Positions 51,737-60,602 of a DNA stretch of 64,000 bases are shown in pieces. The notes beneath the pieces were generated by a model that was given only the letters and a program-made list of their open reading frames with translations, was not told where the DNA came from and did no database searches. Origin of the DNA: Rhizobium tibeticum (GTDB lineage Bacteria; Pseudomonadota; Alphaproteobacteria; Rhizobiales; Rhizobiaceae); NCBI RefSeq assembly GCF_900110205.1, contig NZ_FOCV01000016.1:88501-152500 (forward strand). The letters are read 5' to 3'. A program made the position numbers and the translations under genes. How positions within the stretch are numbered: position 1 is the stretch's first letter; the number at the start of each line of letters is the position of its first letter.

Positions 51737-53245
51737 ATGCTGCATCAGAAAATCATCGAGTCGCCGTTCAAGACGAAATACGGCAACTTCATCGGCGGAG
51801 AATGGCGCGAGCCGATCGAGGGACGTTACTTCGACAACACCACGCCCGTTACTGGCGGCAAGCTGTGCGAGGTGGCCCGCTCCAGTGAACTGGATATCAA
51901 TGCCGCACTCGACGCTGCCCACGCTGCCAGAGAGAAATGGGGCCGGACTTCGGCTTCCGAGCGGGCCAACATTCTTATGAGGATCGCCCAGCGCATGGAG
52001 GATAAGCTTGAACTCCTGGCGCAAGCCGAAACATGGGACAATGGCAAGCCGATACGCGAGACGATGGCCGCCGACATCCCCTTGGCGATCGACCACTTCC
52101 GATATTTCGGCTCCTGCATTCGTGCCCAGGAAGGTTCGATTGGCGAGATCGACCACGACACGGTCGCCTATCATTTCCATGAACCGCTCGGTGTCGTCGG
52201 CCAGATCATTCCCTGGAACTTCCCGATCCTGATGGCTGCCTGGAAGCTCGCTCCGGCGCTCGCTGCGGGCAACTGCGTCGTCATCAAGCCCGCCGAGCAA
52301 ACGCCGGCCTCGCTTCTCGTCTGGGCAGAACTCGTCGGTGATCTGCTGCCGCCTGGCGTCCTCAACATTGTCAACGGCTTCGGCCTTGAAGCCGGCAGAC
52401 CGCTCGCCTCCAGCCCGCGCATCGCCAAGATCGCCTTTACCGGTGAGACGACGACCGGCCGCCTGATCATGCAATACGCCAGCCAGAACCTCATTCCGGT
52501 CACCCTCGAGCTCGGTGGCAAATCGCCAAACATCTTCTTTGCCGACGTCATGGCCGAAGACGACGACTTCCTCGACAGGTCGCTGGAAGGTTTTGCAATG
52601 TTCGCGCTGAACCAGGGCGAAGTCTGCACGTGTCCCAGCCGCGCGCTCATCCAGGAATCGATCTACGATCGCTTTATGGAAAAGGCCGTCAAGCGCGTCG
52701 AAGCCATCAAGCAGGGAAACCCCCTCGATACGGCGACGATGATCGGTGCCCAGGCTTCCAACGAACAGTTGGAAAAGATCCTCGCTTATCTCGACATCGG
52801 CAAGCAGGAAGGTGCTGAAGTGCTGACCGGTGGCTCGCGCAGCGATCTCGGCGGCGACCTCGCCGGCGGCTATTACGTCAAGCCGACGATCTTCAAAGGA
52901 CACAACAAGATGCGCGTCTTCCAGGAGGAAATCTTCGGACCCGTTGTGTCCGTAACCACCTTCAAGGATGAAAAGGAAGCCCTCGAAATCGCCAACGACA
53001 CGCTGTACGGCCTCGGCGCCGGCGTCTGGAGCCGCGATGCCAACCGTTGCTACCGCTTCGGCCGTGAGATCCAGGCCGGGCGCGTATGGACGAATTGCTA
53101 CCACGCTTACCCGGCGCATGCCGCTTTTGGCGGCTATAAACAGTCGGGCATCGGTCGTGAAACGCACAAGATGATGCTCGACCATTATCAGCAGACGAAG
53201 AACATGCTCGTGAGCTATAGCCCGAAGGCCCTCGGTTTCTTCTGA
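51737..53245 (+). CDS. Aldehyde dehydrogenase (acetaldehyde/AldB-ExaC type)
   Basis: A 502-aa NAD-dependent enzyme with ATG 51737 after AAGGGAGGATCAC; the frame upstream to 51599 is non-coding. Motifs: cofactor pocket [29 protein letters not shown], the catalytic Glu in [12 protein letters not shown] and the catalytic Cys in [14 protein letters not shown]. It ends [20 protein letters not shown] followed by the usual tetramer tail. This subgroup oxidises acetaldehyde and related aldehydes. It is followed by a DUF779 gene, a pairing common in aldehyde/alcohol oxidation loci, and preceded by the operator at 51610. Confidence 0.93.
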   Translation: MLHQKIIESPFKTKYGNFIGGEWREPIEGRYFDNTTPVTGGKLCEVARSSELDINAALDAAHAAREKWGRTSASERANILMRIAQRMEDKLELLAQAETWDNGKPIRETMAADIPLAIDHFRYFGSCIRAQEGSIGEIDHDTVAYHFHEPLGVVGQIIPWNFPILMAAWKLAPALAAGNCVVIKPAEQTPASLLVWAELVGDLLPPGVLNIVNGFGLEAGRPLASSPRIAKIAFTGETTTGRLIMQYASQNLIPVTLELGGKSPNIFFADVMAEDDDFLDRSLEGFAMFALNQGEVCTCPSRALIQESIYDRFMEKAVKRVEAIKQGNPLDTATMIGAQASNEQLEKILAYLDIGKQEGAEVLTGGSRSDLGGDLAGGYYVKPTIFKGHNKMRVFQEEIFGPVVSVTTFKDEKEALEIANDTLYGLGAGVWSRDANRCYRFGREIQAGRVWTNCYHAYPAHAAFGGYKQSGIGRETHKMMLDHYQQTKNMLVSYSPKALGFF

Positions 53246-53300
53246 GAGATCTGTTTGCCGGCTCGCTCTCATGACAGGGCGAGCCGCTTTCAGGAGAGAG

Positions 53301-53663
53301 ATGATGAAATCAACGATCAATGGCCAGCCACGCGTCACAGCGACAGACAGCGCGATCGCGTTGATTGAGGAGATCAGGCGAGATTATCCCGATATCCTCT
53401 TTCATCAATCGGGGGGCTGTTGCGACGGTTCGTCGCCGATGTGCTATCCGGCGGGTGACTTCGTTGTCGGAGATCACGACGTGAAGCTCGGGGAGATCGC
53501 AGGCGCGCCTGTCTATATCAGCGCCACACAGTTCGAGGCCTGGAAGCATACGCAACTGATCATCGACGTCGTGCCGGGTCGTGGCGGTATGTTCTCGCTC
53601 GACAACGGCCGAGAGAAGCGCTTCCTGACCCGATCCCGTCTGTTTGCGTCCGTGCCTGATTAG
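53301..53663 (+). CDS. DUF779 family protein
   Basis: A 120-aa protein; ATG 53301 or 53304 follows CAGGAGAGAG. The DUF779 signature is present: FHQSGGCCDGSSPMCYPAGD (residues about 37-56, three Cys) and ISATQFEAWKHTQLIIDVV. These small proteins accompany aldehyde dehydrogenases of this class; the Cys-rich loop may bind metal or aid dehydrogenase maturation, but this is not established. It is 55 nt after the dehydrogenase gene, probably on the same transcript. Confidence 0.88.
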   Translation: MMKSTINGQPRVTATDSAIALIEEIRRDYPDILFHQSGGCCDGSSPMCYPAGDFVVGDHDVKLGEIAGAPVYISATQFEAWKHTQLIIDVVPGRGGMFSLDNGREKRFLTRSRLFASVPD

Positions 53664-53850
53664 CGATCGGGCAGGCGACCCCAGCCCGCCCCGTCTACCC
53701 ACCGCCAAGCAGGCCGAGCGACCGGTGCTGCATAAAAATCGTCCTTCCGACTTGATAATTGGCAAGAACGGTGCCATCTAGCGCCCATCACCTGTATCGA
53801 TAGCCTGCTGGCTTGCCCTCAAGGACATGTCGCGTTCGCTGTCCGGGACA

Positions 53851-53895
53851 GAAAAAGACGCTCCCCGAAAGGGTTGAGCGTCTTTTTCTTTTTGA
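53851..53895. terminator. Bidirectional rho-independent terminator
   Basis: 13-bp perfect stem GAAAAAGACGCTC / GAGCGTCTTTTTC with a 12-nt loop. T-rich tracts flank it on both sides, so it works in either direction. Confidence 0.8.
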
Positions 53896-53952
53896 CATCT
53901 GCTATTGCTCGCCCGAAACAGCGTATGATGCGGCACGAGGGAGAAACAGCTG

Positions 53953-54099
53953 ATGAACGATAATGTCATTCAATTCCGGCGCCCGAAGCCCCCGCGGCCG
54001 CCTCGACCAGGTCTTCGCAAGCTCGCGATTGCCGCGGCTATTCTTGCACTGTTCATCGCGGCATGGGGTTATTTTACCTTGTTCAGGACGCCGGTCTGA
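53953..54099 (+). CDS. 48-aa single-pass membrane micro-protein
   Basis: ATG 53953 follows GAGGGAGAAACAGCTG. It encodes MNDNVIQFRRPKPPRPPRPG, a linker LRKLAIA and one membrane helix (AAAILALFIAAWGYFTLF) and ends RTPV. The basic, Pro-rich N-terminus then single helix is a form seen in many small rhizobial proteins. It follows a bidirectional terminator, so it has its own transcription unit. Function unknown. Confidence 0.65.
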   Translation: MNDNVIQFRRPKPPRPPRPGLRKLAIAAAILALFIAAWGYFTLFRTPV

Positions 54100-54330
54100 T
54101 ATCGGTCCGCTCGGTGTACCGGCTTGCGACTGAGGGCAGCAGGGCACGAGAGCGGCCTGACGGGCAAGCGACGAGTTTCTCTGGCTTGGCCGTCCCATTC
54201 CGCCATTTCATATGAGATAAACCGCGCTACTCTGTGAATAGAATGGTGCGCAAAGCCAGTGCTGGCTGCGCGGTTTCGACGGAAACGTCAAATCATGAGA
54301 AACGCACGTATCGCGAAATGAGAGATGCCG

Positions 54331-54798
54331 ATGAAAGTGCCCGAAATCGACAATGTAGACCGAAAGATTCTCCGATTACTCCAAAGCGAGGGGGATCTCA
54401 GCCATGCCGCACTCGCTGAGCGGGTCGGGGCGTCGAGCGCGTCTTGCTGGCGCCGCATCAAGGCGTTGGAGGCGGCGGGCATGCTTGGGCCGACGGTCCG
54501 GCTCGTGCGCCCTGAGGCGGTTGGTCGTGGCCTGACCGTGTTTTGCCAGGTGCGAATGAAGACGCACGACCCGGTCGCCAGAGGCGATTTCGAGCGTTTC
54601 GTCGAAAGTCACGAGGAGGTGCTCGAATGCTATTCTATGTCTGGTGATTGGGACTATCTACTGCGTGTGGCCGTCACCGACGTCGAGGACTACGAGCGCC
54701 TACTCATGCAAGGGATACTGACACACCACGCCGTGGCGACATCGTCGTCGCATTTCGCCTTGAAGCGCGTGAAATACTCGACTTCAGTGCCGGTCTGA
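54331..54798 (+). CDS. Lrp/AsnC-family transcriptional regulator
   Basis: A 155-aa regulator starting MKVPEIDNVDRKILRLLQSE at ATG 54331 (GAGAG 7 nt upstream; ATG 54325 is an alternative). HTH (LSHAALAERVGASSASCWRR, IKALEAAGMLG) and a C-terminal RAM domain (YSMSGDWDYLLRVAVTDVED). Normal length for the family. It stands alone; the target is unknown. It differs clearly from the Lrp protein at 10166. Confidence 0.9.
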   Translation: MKVPEIDNVDRKILRLLQSEGDLSHAALAERVGASSASCWRRIKALEAAGMLGPTVRLVRPEAVGRGLTVFCQVRMKTHDPVARGDFERFVESHEEVLECYSMSGDWDYLLRVAVTDVEDYERLLMQGILTHHAVATSSSHFALKRVKYSTSVPV

Positions 54799-55073
54799 GC
54801 ACGTTGCTTGGCAAGCACTTTGCTGAAATCGTCGGACCTTGGTCCAAGGTTGGCTGGACGAACGTCCTGCGGCTATCAGGGAAAGGTCTGAAAGTGGCGA
54901 TTGCGAATTGACGGTCCGGTGGACACGTGAGCAAATTCAAGAAGGTGGCACGGCAGTTCCATATGCTATGCCGGGTGGTTTTCTCTATGTGCACTCCAGC
55001 GTCGAACAAATCGGGTAGCGATGATTGCCCAGATCACGATCGGGAAGGAACCGTGGAATTCAGAGGAATGATG

Positions 55074-55622
55074 ATGCTCGCACGTCGAAGGTTCGTTGGA
55101 GCCCTATGCTGTATGTCACTTGGTCTGTTGCTGGTAGCGATGCCCTACAAGGTCGTGGTCTCTGGCACTTCGCTGACGCTCAAGCTCCAGACCGCTGAGG
55201 CCGACAAGGGCGGCAACGGCAATGGTGGCGGCAATGGCAATAGCGGCAATGGCAATAGCGGCGGCGGCAATAGCGGCGGCGGCAGCGGCAATAGCGGCGG
55301 CGGCAATGGCAATAGCGGCGGCGGCGGCAATGGCAATAGCGGCGGCAGCGGCAATGGCAATAGCGGGGGAAATGGTAATGGCGGTGGTAACGGCAATGGA
55401 AACAGCGGTGGCCGTTCCAACAGCGACACCACGACGGGAAATGGCTCGAGGGCTTATGTCGGTAATGCGGACAGCTCGGCAATAGAGGTTCGCCACGGCG
55501 ACGGCATGAGCGAAGTCATCAGGAAAGGCCGCTATATCATGAGAGACGCGAGGGGGCGCACGATCGTCAACCGGCGAGCGACCTCAGCAGATGAAATGCG
55601 CCTCGAATCTTTCATTCATTGA
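55074..55622 (+). CDS. Gly/Asn-rich exported protein
   Basis: A 182-aa protein. Three ATGs in a row (55068, 55071, 55074) follow GAGGA; the third has the best spacing. An N-terminal hydrophobic segment (FVGALCCMSLGLLLVAM) acts as a signal peptide or anchor. Residues about 45-115 are a low-complexity Gly/Asn/Ser tract (repeated GGNGNSGG). The C-terminus is conserved-looking and charged (SSAIEVRHGDGMSEVIRKGR, YIMRDARGRTIVNRRAT). Its end overlaps the convergent response-regulator gene by 7 nt. A related protein lies at 58004 on the other side of the two-component genes. Confidence 0.75.
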   Translation: MLARRRFVGALCCMSLGLLLVAMPYKVVVSGTSLTLKLQTAEADKGGNGNGGGNGNSGNGNSGGGNSGGGSGNSGGGNGNSGGGGNGNSGGSGNGNSGGNGNGGGNGNGNSGGRSNSDTTTGNGSRAYVGNADSSAIEVRHGDGMSEVIRKGRYIMRDARGRTIVNRRATSADEMRLESFIH

Positions 55623-56269
55623 TCGTTCCGCCCGTCGATGGCATCGCGAAGCGCAATTGCCGCTTCCGTTCGGTTGGCGACACCGAGCTTCGCCATGATC
55701 TGCGTCATGTGATGCTTGATCGTCTTTTCGTGAAGATCGAGCTTCCTGGCAACATGCTTGTTGCTCATGCCGGATGCGACGAGTTGCAGGACTTGTTGTT
55801 CACGCGTGGTCAATGCGGCAATGGGGGAAAATTTCTTCGGAGCAGGTGAAGAACGACTGGAAAGCAGGCGTGCTGACAACGTCGGGGCGACATAGCTCTC
55901 GCCTGCCGCCACGCTTCGAATGATTTCTGCAAGTGCCCTGGAGCCGACGCCTTTCAACACATACCCCTTCGCACCACTGTTCAATGCAGCCGTGACGTCG
56001 TCGCTGGACTCGGAAACAGTGAGCATGACAATCTTCTGTGATGGTTCGGTTTCGAGGATCGGAGCGATCGCGTTCAATCCGCCGCCAGGCATGGAAATGT
56101 CCATAAGCAGCACGTCCGGCTGCAGATTCTGCGCCACCTTTATCGCATCATCCTTCGTGCTTCCCTCCGCGACGATTTCAAATCCGTCGATCTCCGACAG
56201 GCTTCGGGTTACCCCTTCCCTGAACAACGGGTGGTCATCGATCACTGCGACGCGAATACGCACTGTCAT
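55616..56269 (-). CDS. NarL/FixJ-type response regulator
   Basis: A 217-aa response regulator. Receiver domain (residues 5-120) with phosphoacceptor Asp57 in PDVLLMDISMPGGG, the acidic pair in VIDDHPLF and the Lys in GAKGYVLKGV. C-terminal LuxR-type HTH (about 150-210: LTTREQQVLQLVASGMSNKH, VARKLDLHEKTIKHH). Its ATG overlaps the stop of the sensor kinase (4 nt), so they form one cognate pair. The likely targets are the two flanking Gly/Asn-rich protein genes (inference). Confidence 0.92.
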   Translation of the reverse strand: MTVRIRVAVIDDHPLFREGVTRSLSEIDGFEIVAEGSTKDDAIKVAQNLQPDVLLMDISMPGGGLNAIAPILETEPSQKIVMLTVSESSDDVTAALNSGAKGYVLKGVGSRALAEIIRSVAAGESYVAPTLSARLLSSRSSPAPKKFSPIAALTTREQQVLQLVASGMSNKHVARKLDLHEKTIKHHMTQIMAKLGVANRTEAAIALRDAIDGRNDQ

Positions 56270-57768
56270 GTCTGTTGGATCTCCTCGCTGCTGAGCGACA
56301 TGCTGACAAGGGTACCTTGGGCGGACGATTGCAGCTGGAAAGTGCCGCCAAGGCTTTCAATGCGCTCTCTGAGACCGGCAAGGCCAAGACTGGTGGGGCC
56401 CACGGCGTTGGGATCGAACCCGGATCCACCGTCTGAAACCTCAATGCTGATGCGGTCACCCTCCAAGCGTTGCACCACGCGTTGTTCTACACCGCCGCCG
56501 TGACGATAGCTGTTATTCAGCCCTTCCTGCACGAAACGGTATATACAGATCTTTGCCGAGGGCGAAAGATGCTCGGGCATGTCCGCCATCGACAAGTGAA
56601 CGCGTGATCCGGTACGCTGTTCATGCGCACGCACGCTGCGCTCCAATATCTCTGCCAGGCTCGCGGCCTCGATCTGCGGCAACACAAGCCCGTTGCAGAT
56701 CGTCCTGATCTCATTCATGGCCTCGTCGAGGCTTGCCTTGATGGCTGCGATTTCGCGCTCGCGCAGTGATGCAGGTGCGGCCGGATCGACCAGCGCATTG
56801 CTGTCCAGGCGCAACGAGGCAAATGCCACGAGTTGTGCCGGCCCGTCGTGAAGATCGGCGCCAATGCGCCGCAAATGGCTCTCGTTAAGCGCTGTGGCGC
56901 GCTGAGACGCGCGGTGGACTCGCGCTCGCAACGTCTGGTTCTGCGACAGGAGCGCCGAAAGCTCGTCAACGCGGCGCCTCAGTGCTCGCCGCTGCTCTTC
57001 GATGGTCCTGCTGCCTCTCAAAATGAGGGCCGACAACACGATGAAAAAGGCAAGCGTGAAGGCCGCGACCGCCATCCAGCTGTGCAAGCGCGCCTGATTG
57101 AGGCTCCGCTGGAAATCGTTGGCTATTTCATAGAATTCGGAGACGGCGACAACCTGCCCTGACCATGGTTGCAGAACGGGATTGTAGATCTCAAGCAAAG
57201 GCTTGCCACTCGCCAGTTCGGCTTCGTCCTCCCTGTCTTCCAGGCGATTGAACTGCGCGACCATCTTGCCGGAGAAAGCCGTCTTGAGGTCGTCGCTCAA
57301 TTCGAAGCGCTTGCCTTGTATGCTCTTGTCGTTCGAATAAAGAACGGTGCCGTCTGCGCGCCAAAGCCTGAACGACATCAAGCGGTTTCCAAGCGCGCCC
57401 TGCTCGAGCGTCTCGTCGAGCGCGCGAGAGACAGTGTCATCGAGCTCCTGGGCCGTGAGCATGTCAGGCAGCAGGGGCGCGATCACGCTGTCGACGTAAA
57501 GGGCAGTCGATGCCCCTGAATTTCGGGTCACCGCGTCTTCGATCAGGCTGCTTACGAATGCGCCGACCAACACCATCGCGACCAGCGACACAGCGCCTCC
57601 CGTAAGGAGGAACTGCCTGGCCAGCGATTGTGAATTCCATCGTTTTATGAGTTCATGGGGCCGCACGAGATGTCTCGGGATCGGCCGCCCAGAGTTGCGG
57701 CGGCACGTCAGTTCATCGAACTGCAGAATTACCTCGTTCCAATAACGGGTCAAACAATATCGCGTCAC
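56266..57768 (-). CDS. NarL-family sensor histidine kinase
   Basis: A 500-aa kinase from GTG 57768; a GTG 34 codons later (start VRPHELIKRWNSQSLARQFL) is also possible. Two membrane helices (about 53-75 and 230-250) bracket a periplasmic sensing domain. HisKA_3 dimer/phosphoacceptor motif RRIGADLHDGPAQLVAFASL (His307), then the HATPase domain with N-box FVQEGLNNSYRHG and G-box SDGGSGFDP, SLGLAGLRERIESLGG. It phosphorylates the adjacent response regulator. The signal is unknown but periplasmic. Confidence 0.9.
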   Translation of the reverse strand: MTRYCLTRYWNEVILQFDELTCRRNSGRPIPRHLVRPHELIKRWNSQSLARQFLLTGGAVSLVAMVLVGAFVSSLIEDAVTRNSGASTALYVDSVIAPLLPDMLTAQELDDTVSRALDETLEQGALGNRLMSFRLWRADGTVLYSNDKSIQGKRFELSDDLKTAFSGKMVAQFNRLEDREDEAELASGKPLLEIYNPVLQPWSGQVVAVSEFYEIANDFQRSLNQARLHSWMAVAAFTLAFFIVLSALILRGSRTIEEQRRALRRRVDELSALLSQNQTLRARVHRASQRATALNESHLRRIGADLHDGPAQLVAFASLRLDSNALVDPAAPASLREREIAAIKASLDEAMNEIRTICNGLVLPQIEAASLAEILERSVRAHEQRTGSRVHLSMADMPEHLSPSAKICIYRFVQEGLNNSYRHGGGVEQRVVQRLEGDRISIEVSDGGSGFDPNAVGPTSLGLAGLRERIESLGGTFQLQSSAQGTLVSMSLSSEEIQQT

Positions 57769-57806
57769 AGGAACTGGAATTTGGACTTTTGGTCTGTGAC
57801 GGATCA

Positions 57807-57816
57807 GACCTAGGTC
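57807..57816. promoter_or_regulatory. GACCTAGGTC palindrome upstream of the second Gly/Asn-rich gene
   Basis: Perfect 10-bp palindrome in the region between the divergent kinase gene and the Gly/Asn-rich gene at 58004. NarL-type regulators bind short inverted repeats, so this may be a site for the neighbouring response regulator. Suggestive only. Confidence 0.3.
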
Positions 57817-58003
57817 CTAACCGGAGGAGCAATGGTCTGACCTCTGTGGAACTGGCGCGGGACGCAGGCTATCGTCGATGTGATTTGGAACGCGGCGTGT
57901 CCGCGCCAGGCCGGAAAGCTGGCTTCAAGCCCGCCGCTTGCAGCCATGCTTTCCGGTCATACGAGCAATGTACTGCAAAGCGGTACTAAATCCGGAGGTT
58001 GAT

Positions 58004-58801
58004 ATGAGCATTTCCACCATACTTGGACGCAGCATTATTGCGCTGACAATTGCGGTTGCGCCTGTAGGTGGCGCAGCATTGGGCTTGTCGGGCGTCGCCT
58101 ACGCGAAGGGTGGGAACGGCAACGGCAATTCCGGAGGTGGCAACGGAAATGGTAATGGGGGCGGCAACGGCAACGGCAACGGCGGAAATCACGCTGGTGG
58201 CAGTTCCAGTCAGGGGAAGTCTGACACCGCCGGCTCCCACGGAAGAAGCAAGAACGGCAACAGCAGCGGCGATCGTCCAACGTTGAAATCGTTGTTCACG
58301 CACGAGAAAAAGGCCGCACCGACAACGAAAAGCAAGGCCGCACCGACAACGAAAAGCAAGGTCGCACCGACATCGAAAAGCAAGGTCGCGACGACGACCA
58401 AAGTAAAAGCCCCTGCAGCCGATTTTGCCAGCCTGAGTTCGCTGAACAGGAACTACCACGCCTACATCCACTCCAACGATCCTCGAATGGCAGCGGTTTC
58501 GGCCTATGTGATGGCCTATGCCGAGTTTGAAGCCGAGAACGGGCCTGACGCTATTCCTACTGACCCGGCTCTTAGCGACGAAGCGCTGCGCGACGCGCTT
58601 TCGAGCTTTACCAAGGGTGGCGAAGTGACGGACGAGGCTCTCGAAGAGGCTAAAGACATCTTGGGCGTCGGCCCGGCGGTCGGGAAGATCGATCAGATTC
58701 GCGATACACTTCCGGCAGAGGAGTCAGTGACGGATCCCGACGCAAGCGAGCCGGTGGAAAGCGACGCGCCGCCAGTGACCGTGATCGTAGAGCAGCCCTG
58801 A
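58004..58801 (+). CDS. Gly/Asn-rich exported protein with Lys/Thr repeats
   Basis: A 265-aa protein with ATG 58004 after CCGGAGGTTGAT. Signal peptide (residues 1-34, LTIAVAPVGGAALGLSGVAY then AKGG). Residues 35-75 are a Gly/Asn tract (GGNGNGNSGGG). Residues about 104-140 carry a Lys-Ser-Lys/Ala-Pro-Thr-Thr repeat. The C-terminal 125 residues form a helical domain (ADFASLSSLNRNYHAYIHSN, VMAYAEFEAENGPDAIPTDP). It probably sits in the periplasm or cell surface. It is divergent from the two-component genes and similar in plan to the protein at 55074, suggesting common control. Confidence 0.78.
   Translation: MSISTILGRSIIALTIAVAPVGGAALGLSGVAYAKGGNGNGNSGGGNGNGNGGGNGNGNGGNHAGGSSSQGKSDTAGSHGRSKNGNSSGDRPTLKSLFTHEKKAAPTTKSKAAPTTKSKVAPTSKSKVATTTKVKAPAADFASLSSLNRNYHAYIHSNDPRMAAVSAYVMAYAEFEAENGPDAIPTDPALSDEALRDALSSFTKGGEVTDEALEEAKDILGVGPAVGKIDQIRDTLPAEESVTDPDASEPVESDAPPVTVIVEQP
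58313..58384 (+). repeat. Three tandem 24-bp repeats inside the Gly/Asn-rich gene
   Basis: Units at 58313-58336, 58337-58360 and 58361-58384, the first two identical and the third with two changes, followed by a degenerate fourth. Each encodes an eight-residue AAPTTKSK-like block. The copy number may vary between strains. Confidence 0.8.
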
Positions 58802-59423
58802 GGTTGCTGAGAGCGAGGCCACGGTGCGGCAGCATTCGGATAGGAGCTTCGCGGCGGCGCTGGTTATCGGCGCATGGTATACGTCATGGAATCGCCAGCC
58901 GAGATATCGATAGTGATCGCGACGCCTTGGCCCACTGGCCATTCGGCGTCGCTATTTCCGTTCCTGATATAGCCACCATCGCAATCCGACTTCTATCAGC
59001 CTTTGGACGATCACCGTATCGGTGTGTCGGCGACGAGCTGCCGCAACTCGAGTGGCGGCAGAACGCCTGGGCCTTTTGCATTTCTTGATCCGGCAATACC
59101 CCGTGTCGCCGCAAGGGAAGTGTCCTTGGACAACTCTTCGCCCTAACCGCCGCGTCTCGTTCCGTCTGAACTCTGCTGGCATTTGACCGACGCGCGCCTC
59201 GGCATGATAGCACGGGGCGCGCGCGCGTTCTCGTATGCGCGGGTCACAGCACATATGACCGCACAAGGCATCCCCGAGGGGTTTGCCGAATCTCGCGAAT
59301 CGAGCTAGTTCTGTAACTACGCAAAAAGAGCGAATTATCGCTACAGGGCGAAACAACGACTGCATCAACCGTTCATCAATCGTGTCGGCGCTTAGGCTAT
59401 TGAAACGAACTGAGGAAAGAATC
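58802..59423 (+). promoter_or_regulatory. Upstream region of repABC with inverted repeats
   Basis: 622 nt without a convincing gene; a 196-codon minus-strand frame across part of it overlaps the repA start and looks accidental. Two short symmetric elements lie close before repA: TAGTT-CTGT-AACTA (59306-59319) and AGCGA-ATTA-TCGCT (59329-59342). Both are plausible RepA operators for autoregulation. I could not identify a confident parS site. Confidence 0.45.
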
Positions 59424-60602
59424 GTGAATCGGCACTTAAGCAGCCTCGACTTCATGCAGAGCTTTTCCACCAAATTGGAGCTCGCGCTGCAAAACCTTTC
59501 GATGGCGCAATATCCACCCGATGCGCGCCGCGAGATGCGCAAATTCTCCTCGTCGGAGGTCGCAGCTCTCCTCGATGTCTCGGAAGCCTATATCAGGCAG
59601 ATCGTTCTGAAGGACAAGGGTCCGTCGCCCGAGACCACGTCAAATGGCCGTCGCATGTACACCTTGGAGCAGATCCTCGAGCTGCGCCTGATGCTGGCCG
59701 AGAAGGGGCGCAAGAAGTGGATGAACCCTCGTCGTGTCGAGGGTGAAGAATGCCAGATCATTGCGGTTACAAACTTCAAGGGCGGTTCCAGCAAGACATC
59801 CACGACCATCCACCTTGGACACTACTTGGCGCTCAAGGGCTATCGGGTGTTGGCGGTCGATCTCGATCCGCAGGCGTCGCTTACCAGCCTGCATGGCGCG
59901 CTTCCTGATTTCGATCCCCGTGAAGACGAAACGCTTTATGCCGCCATTCGCTTCTCGGACCCGAAGCCGACGAAATCGCTGGTCCACAACACGCATATTG
60001 CCGGTTTCGATGTCATCTGTGCGGGTCTCGACCTGACGGAGTTTGAAACGGCGGTCGCCCTTGAGATGCGAAAGAACGGCGGCACCAGCTTCCTGCTGCG
60101 GGTCTCGCAGGCGCTGGAGCAGGTTGCGGGTGACTATGACGTCATCTTGATGGATTCGGCACCGTCGCTGAACTTCCTTACCCTCTCGTCACTGACGGCT
60201 GCCACTGGTGTTGTCATACCGGTTCCAGCCCATATGCTCGATGTCGATTCGACAGGCAAGTTCCTCGAGCTGGCCTCGTCCTATATGCAGATATTGAGCG
60301 AGATGGGGACCGCGGCGCAGTGGGATTTCGCGAAGTTTCTCGTCACGAAGTTCGAGGCCAACGATCATCCGCAGGCCAATATGACCGCCCTGATGCGACA
60401 GGTCTTCGGCGAAGACTTGCTGTTGAACATGGTCGCAAAGTCAACCGCCGTCGCCGACGCCTTGACCTGGAAGCAGAGCCTCTATGAGGTTCAGCGTTCG
60501 CGCTTCTCGGCGCCGAAAACATATGATCGCGCGATGGAATCGATCAACGCGGCCAACGCCGAGATCGAGAAGCTGCTTTGGGCAGCATGGGGGCGCGAAT
60601 GA
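59424..60602 (+). CDS. repA: Plasmid partitioning ATPase RepA
   Basis: A 392-aa ParA-family protein. GTG 59424 was chosen because GAGGAAAGAATC precedes it and it gives the usual RepA length. N-terminal DNA-binding region with a MerR-like helix-turn-helix (about 40-95: FSSSEVAALLDVSEAYIRQI). Deviant Walker A FKGGSSKTSTTIHLG (from residue 118), Walker A' AVDLDPQASLT and Walker B VILMDSAPSLNFLTLSSL. RepA drives plasmid segregation with RepB and represses the repABC promoter. It overlaps repB by 4 nt. Confidence 0.95.
   Translation: MNRHLSSLDFMQSFSTKLELALQNLSMAQYPPDARREMRKFSSSEVAALLDVSEAYIRQIVLKDKGPSPETTSNGRRMYTLEQILELRLMLAEKGRKKWMNPRRVEGEECQIIAVTNFKGGSSKTSTTIHLGHYLALKGYRVLAVDLDPQASLTSLHGALPDFDPREDETLYAAIRFSDPKPTKSLVHNTHIAGFDVICAGLDLTEFETAVALEMRKNGGTSFLLRVSQALEQVAGDYDVILMDSAPSLNFLTLSSLTAATGVVIPVPAHMLDVDSTGKFLELASSYMQILSEMGTAAQWDFAKFLVTKFEANDHPQANMTALMRQVFGEDLLLNMVAKSTAVADALTWKQSLYEVQRSRFSAPKTYDRAMESINAANAEIEKLLWAAWGRE

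Noticed and set aside
51722..53338. 538-codon minus-strand frame
   Set aside because: Antisense shadow of the aldehyde dehydrogenase, whose catalytic motifs are all on the plus strand.
55205..55420. Repetitive GGCAATGGC-type DNA as a CRISPR-like array
   Set aside because: Irregular units without spacers that encode a Gly/Asn tract in frame; it is low-complexity coding sequence.
58952..59542. 196-codon minus-strand frame upstream of repA
   Set aside because: It overlaps the repA start and shows no domain; better read as the regulatory region of repABC.
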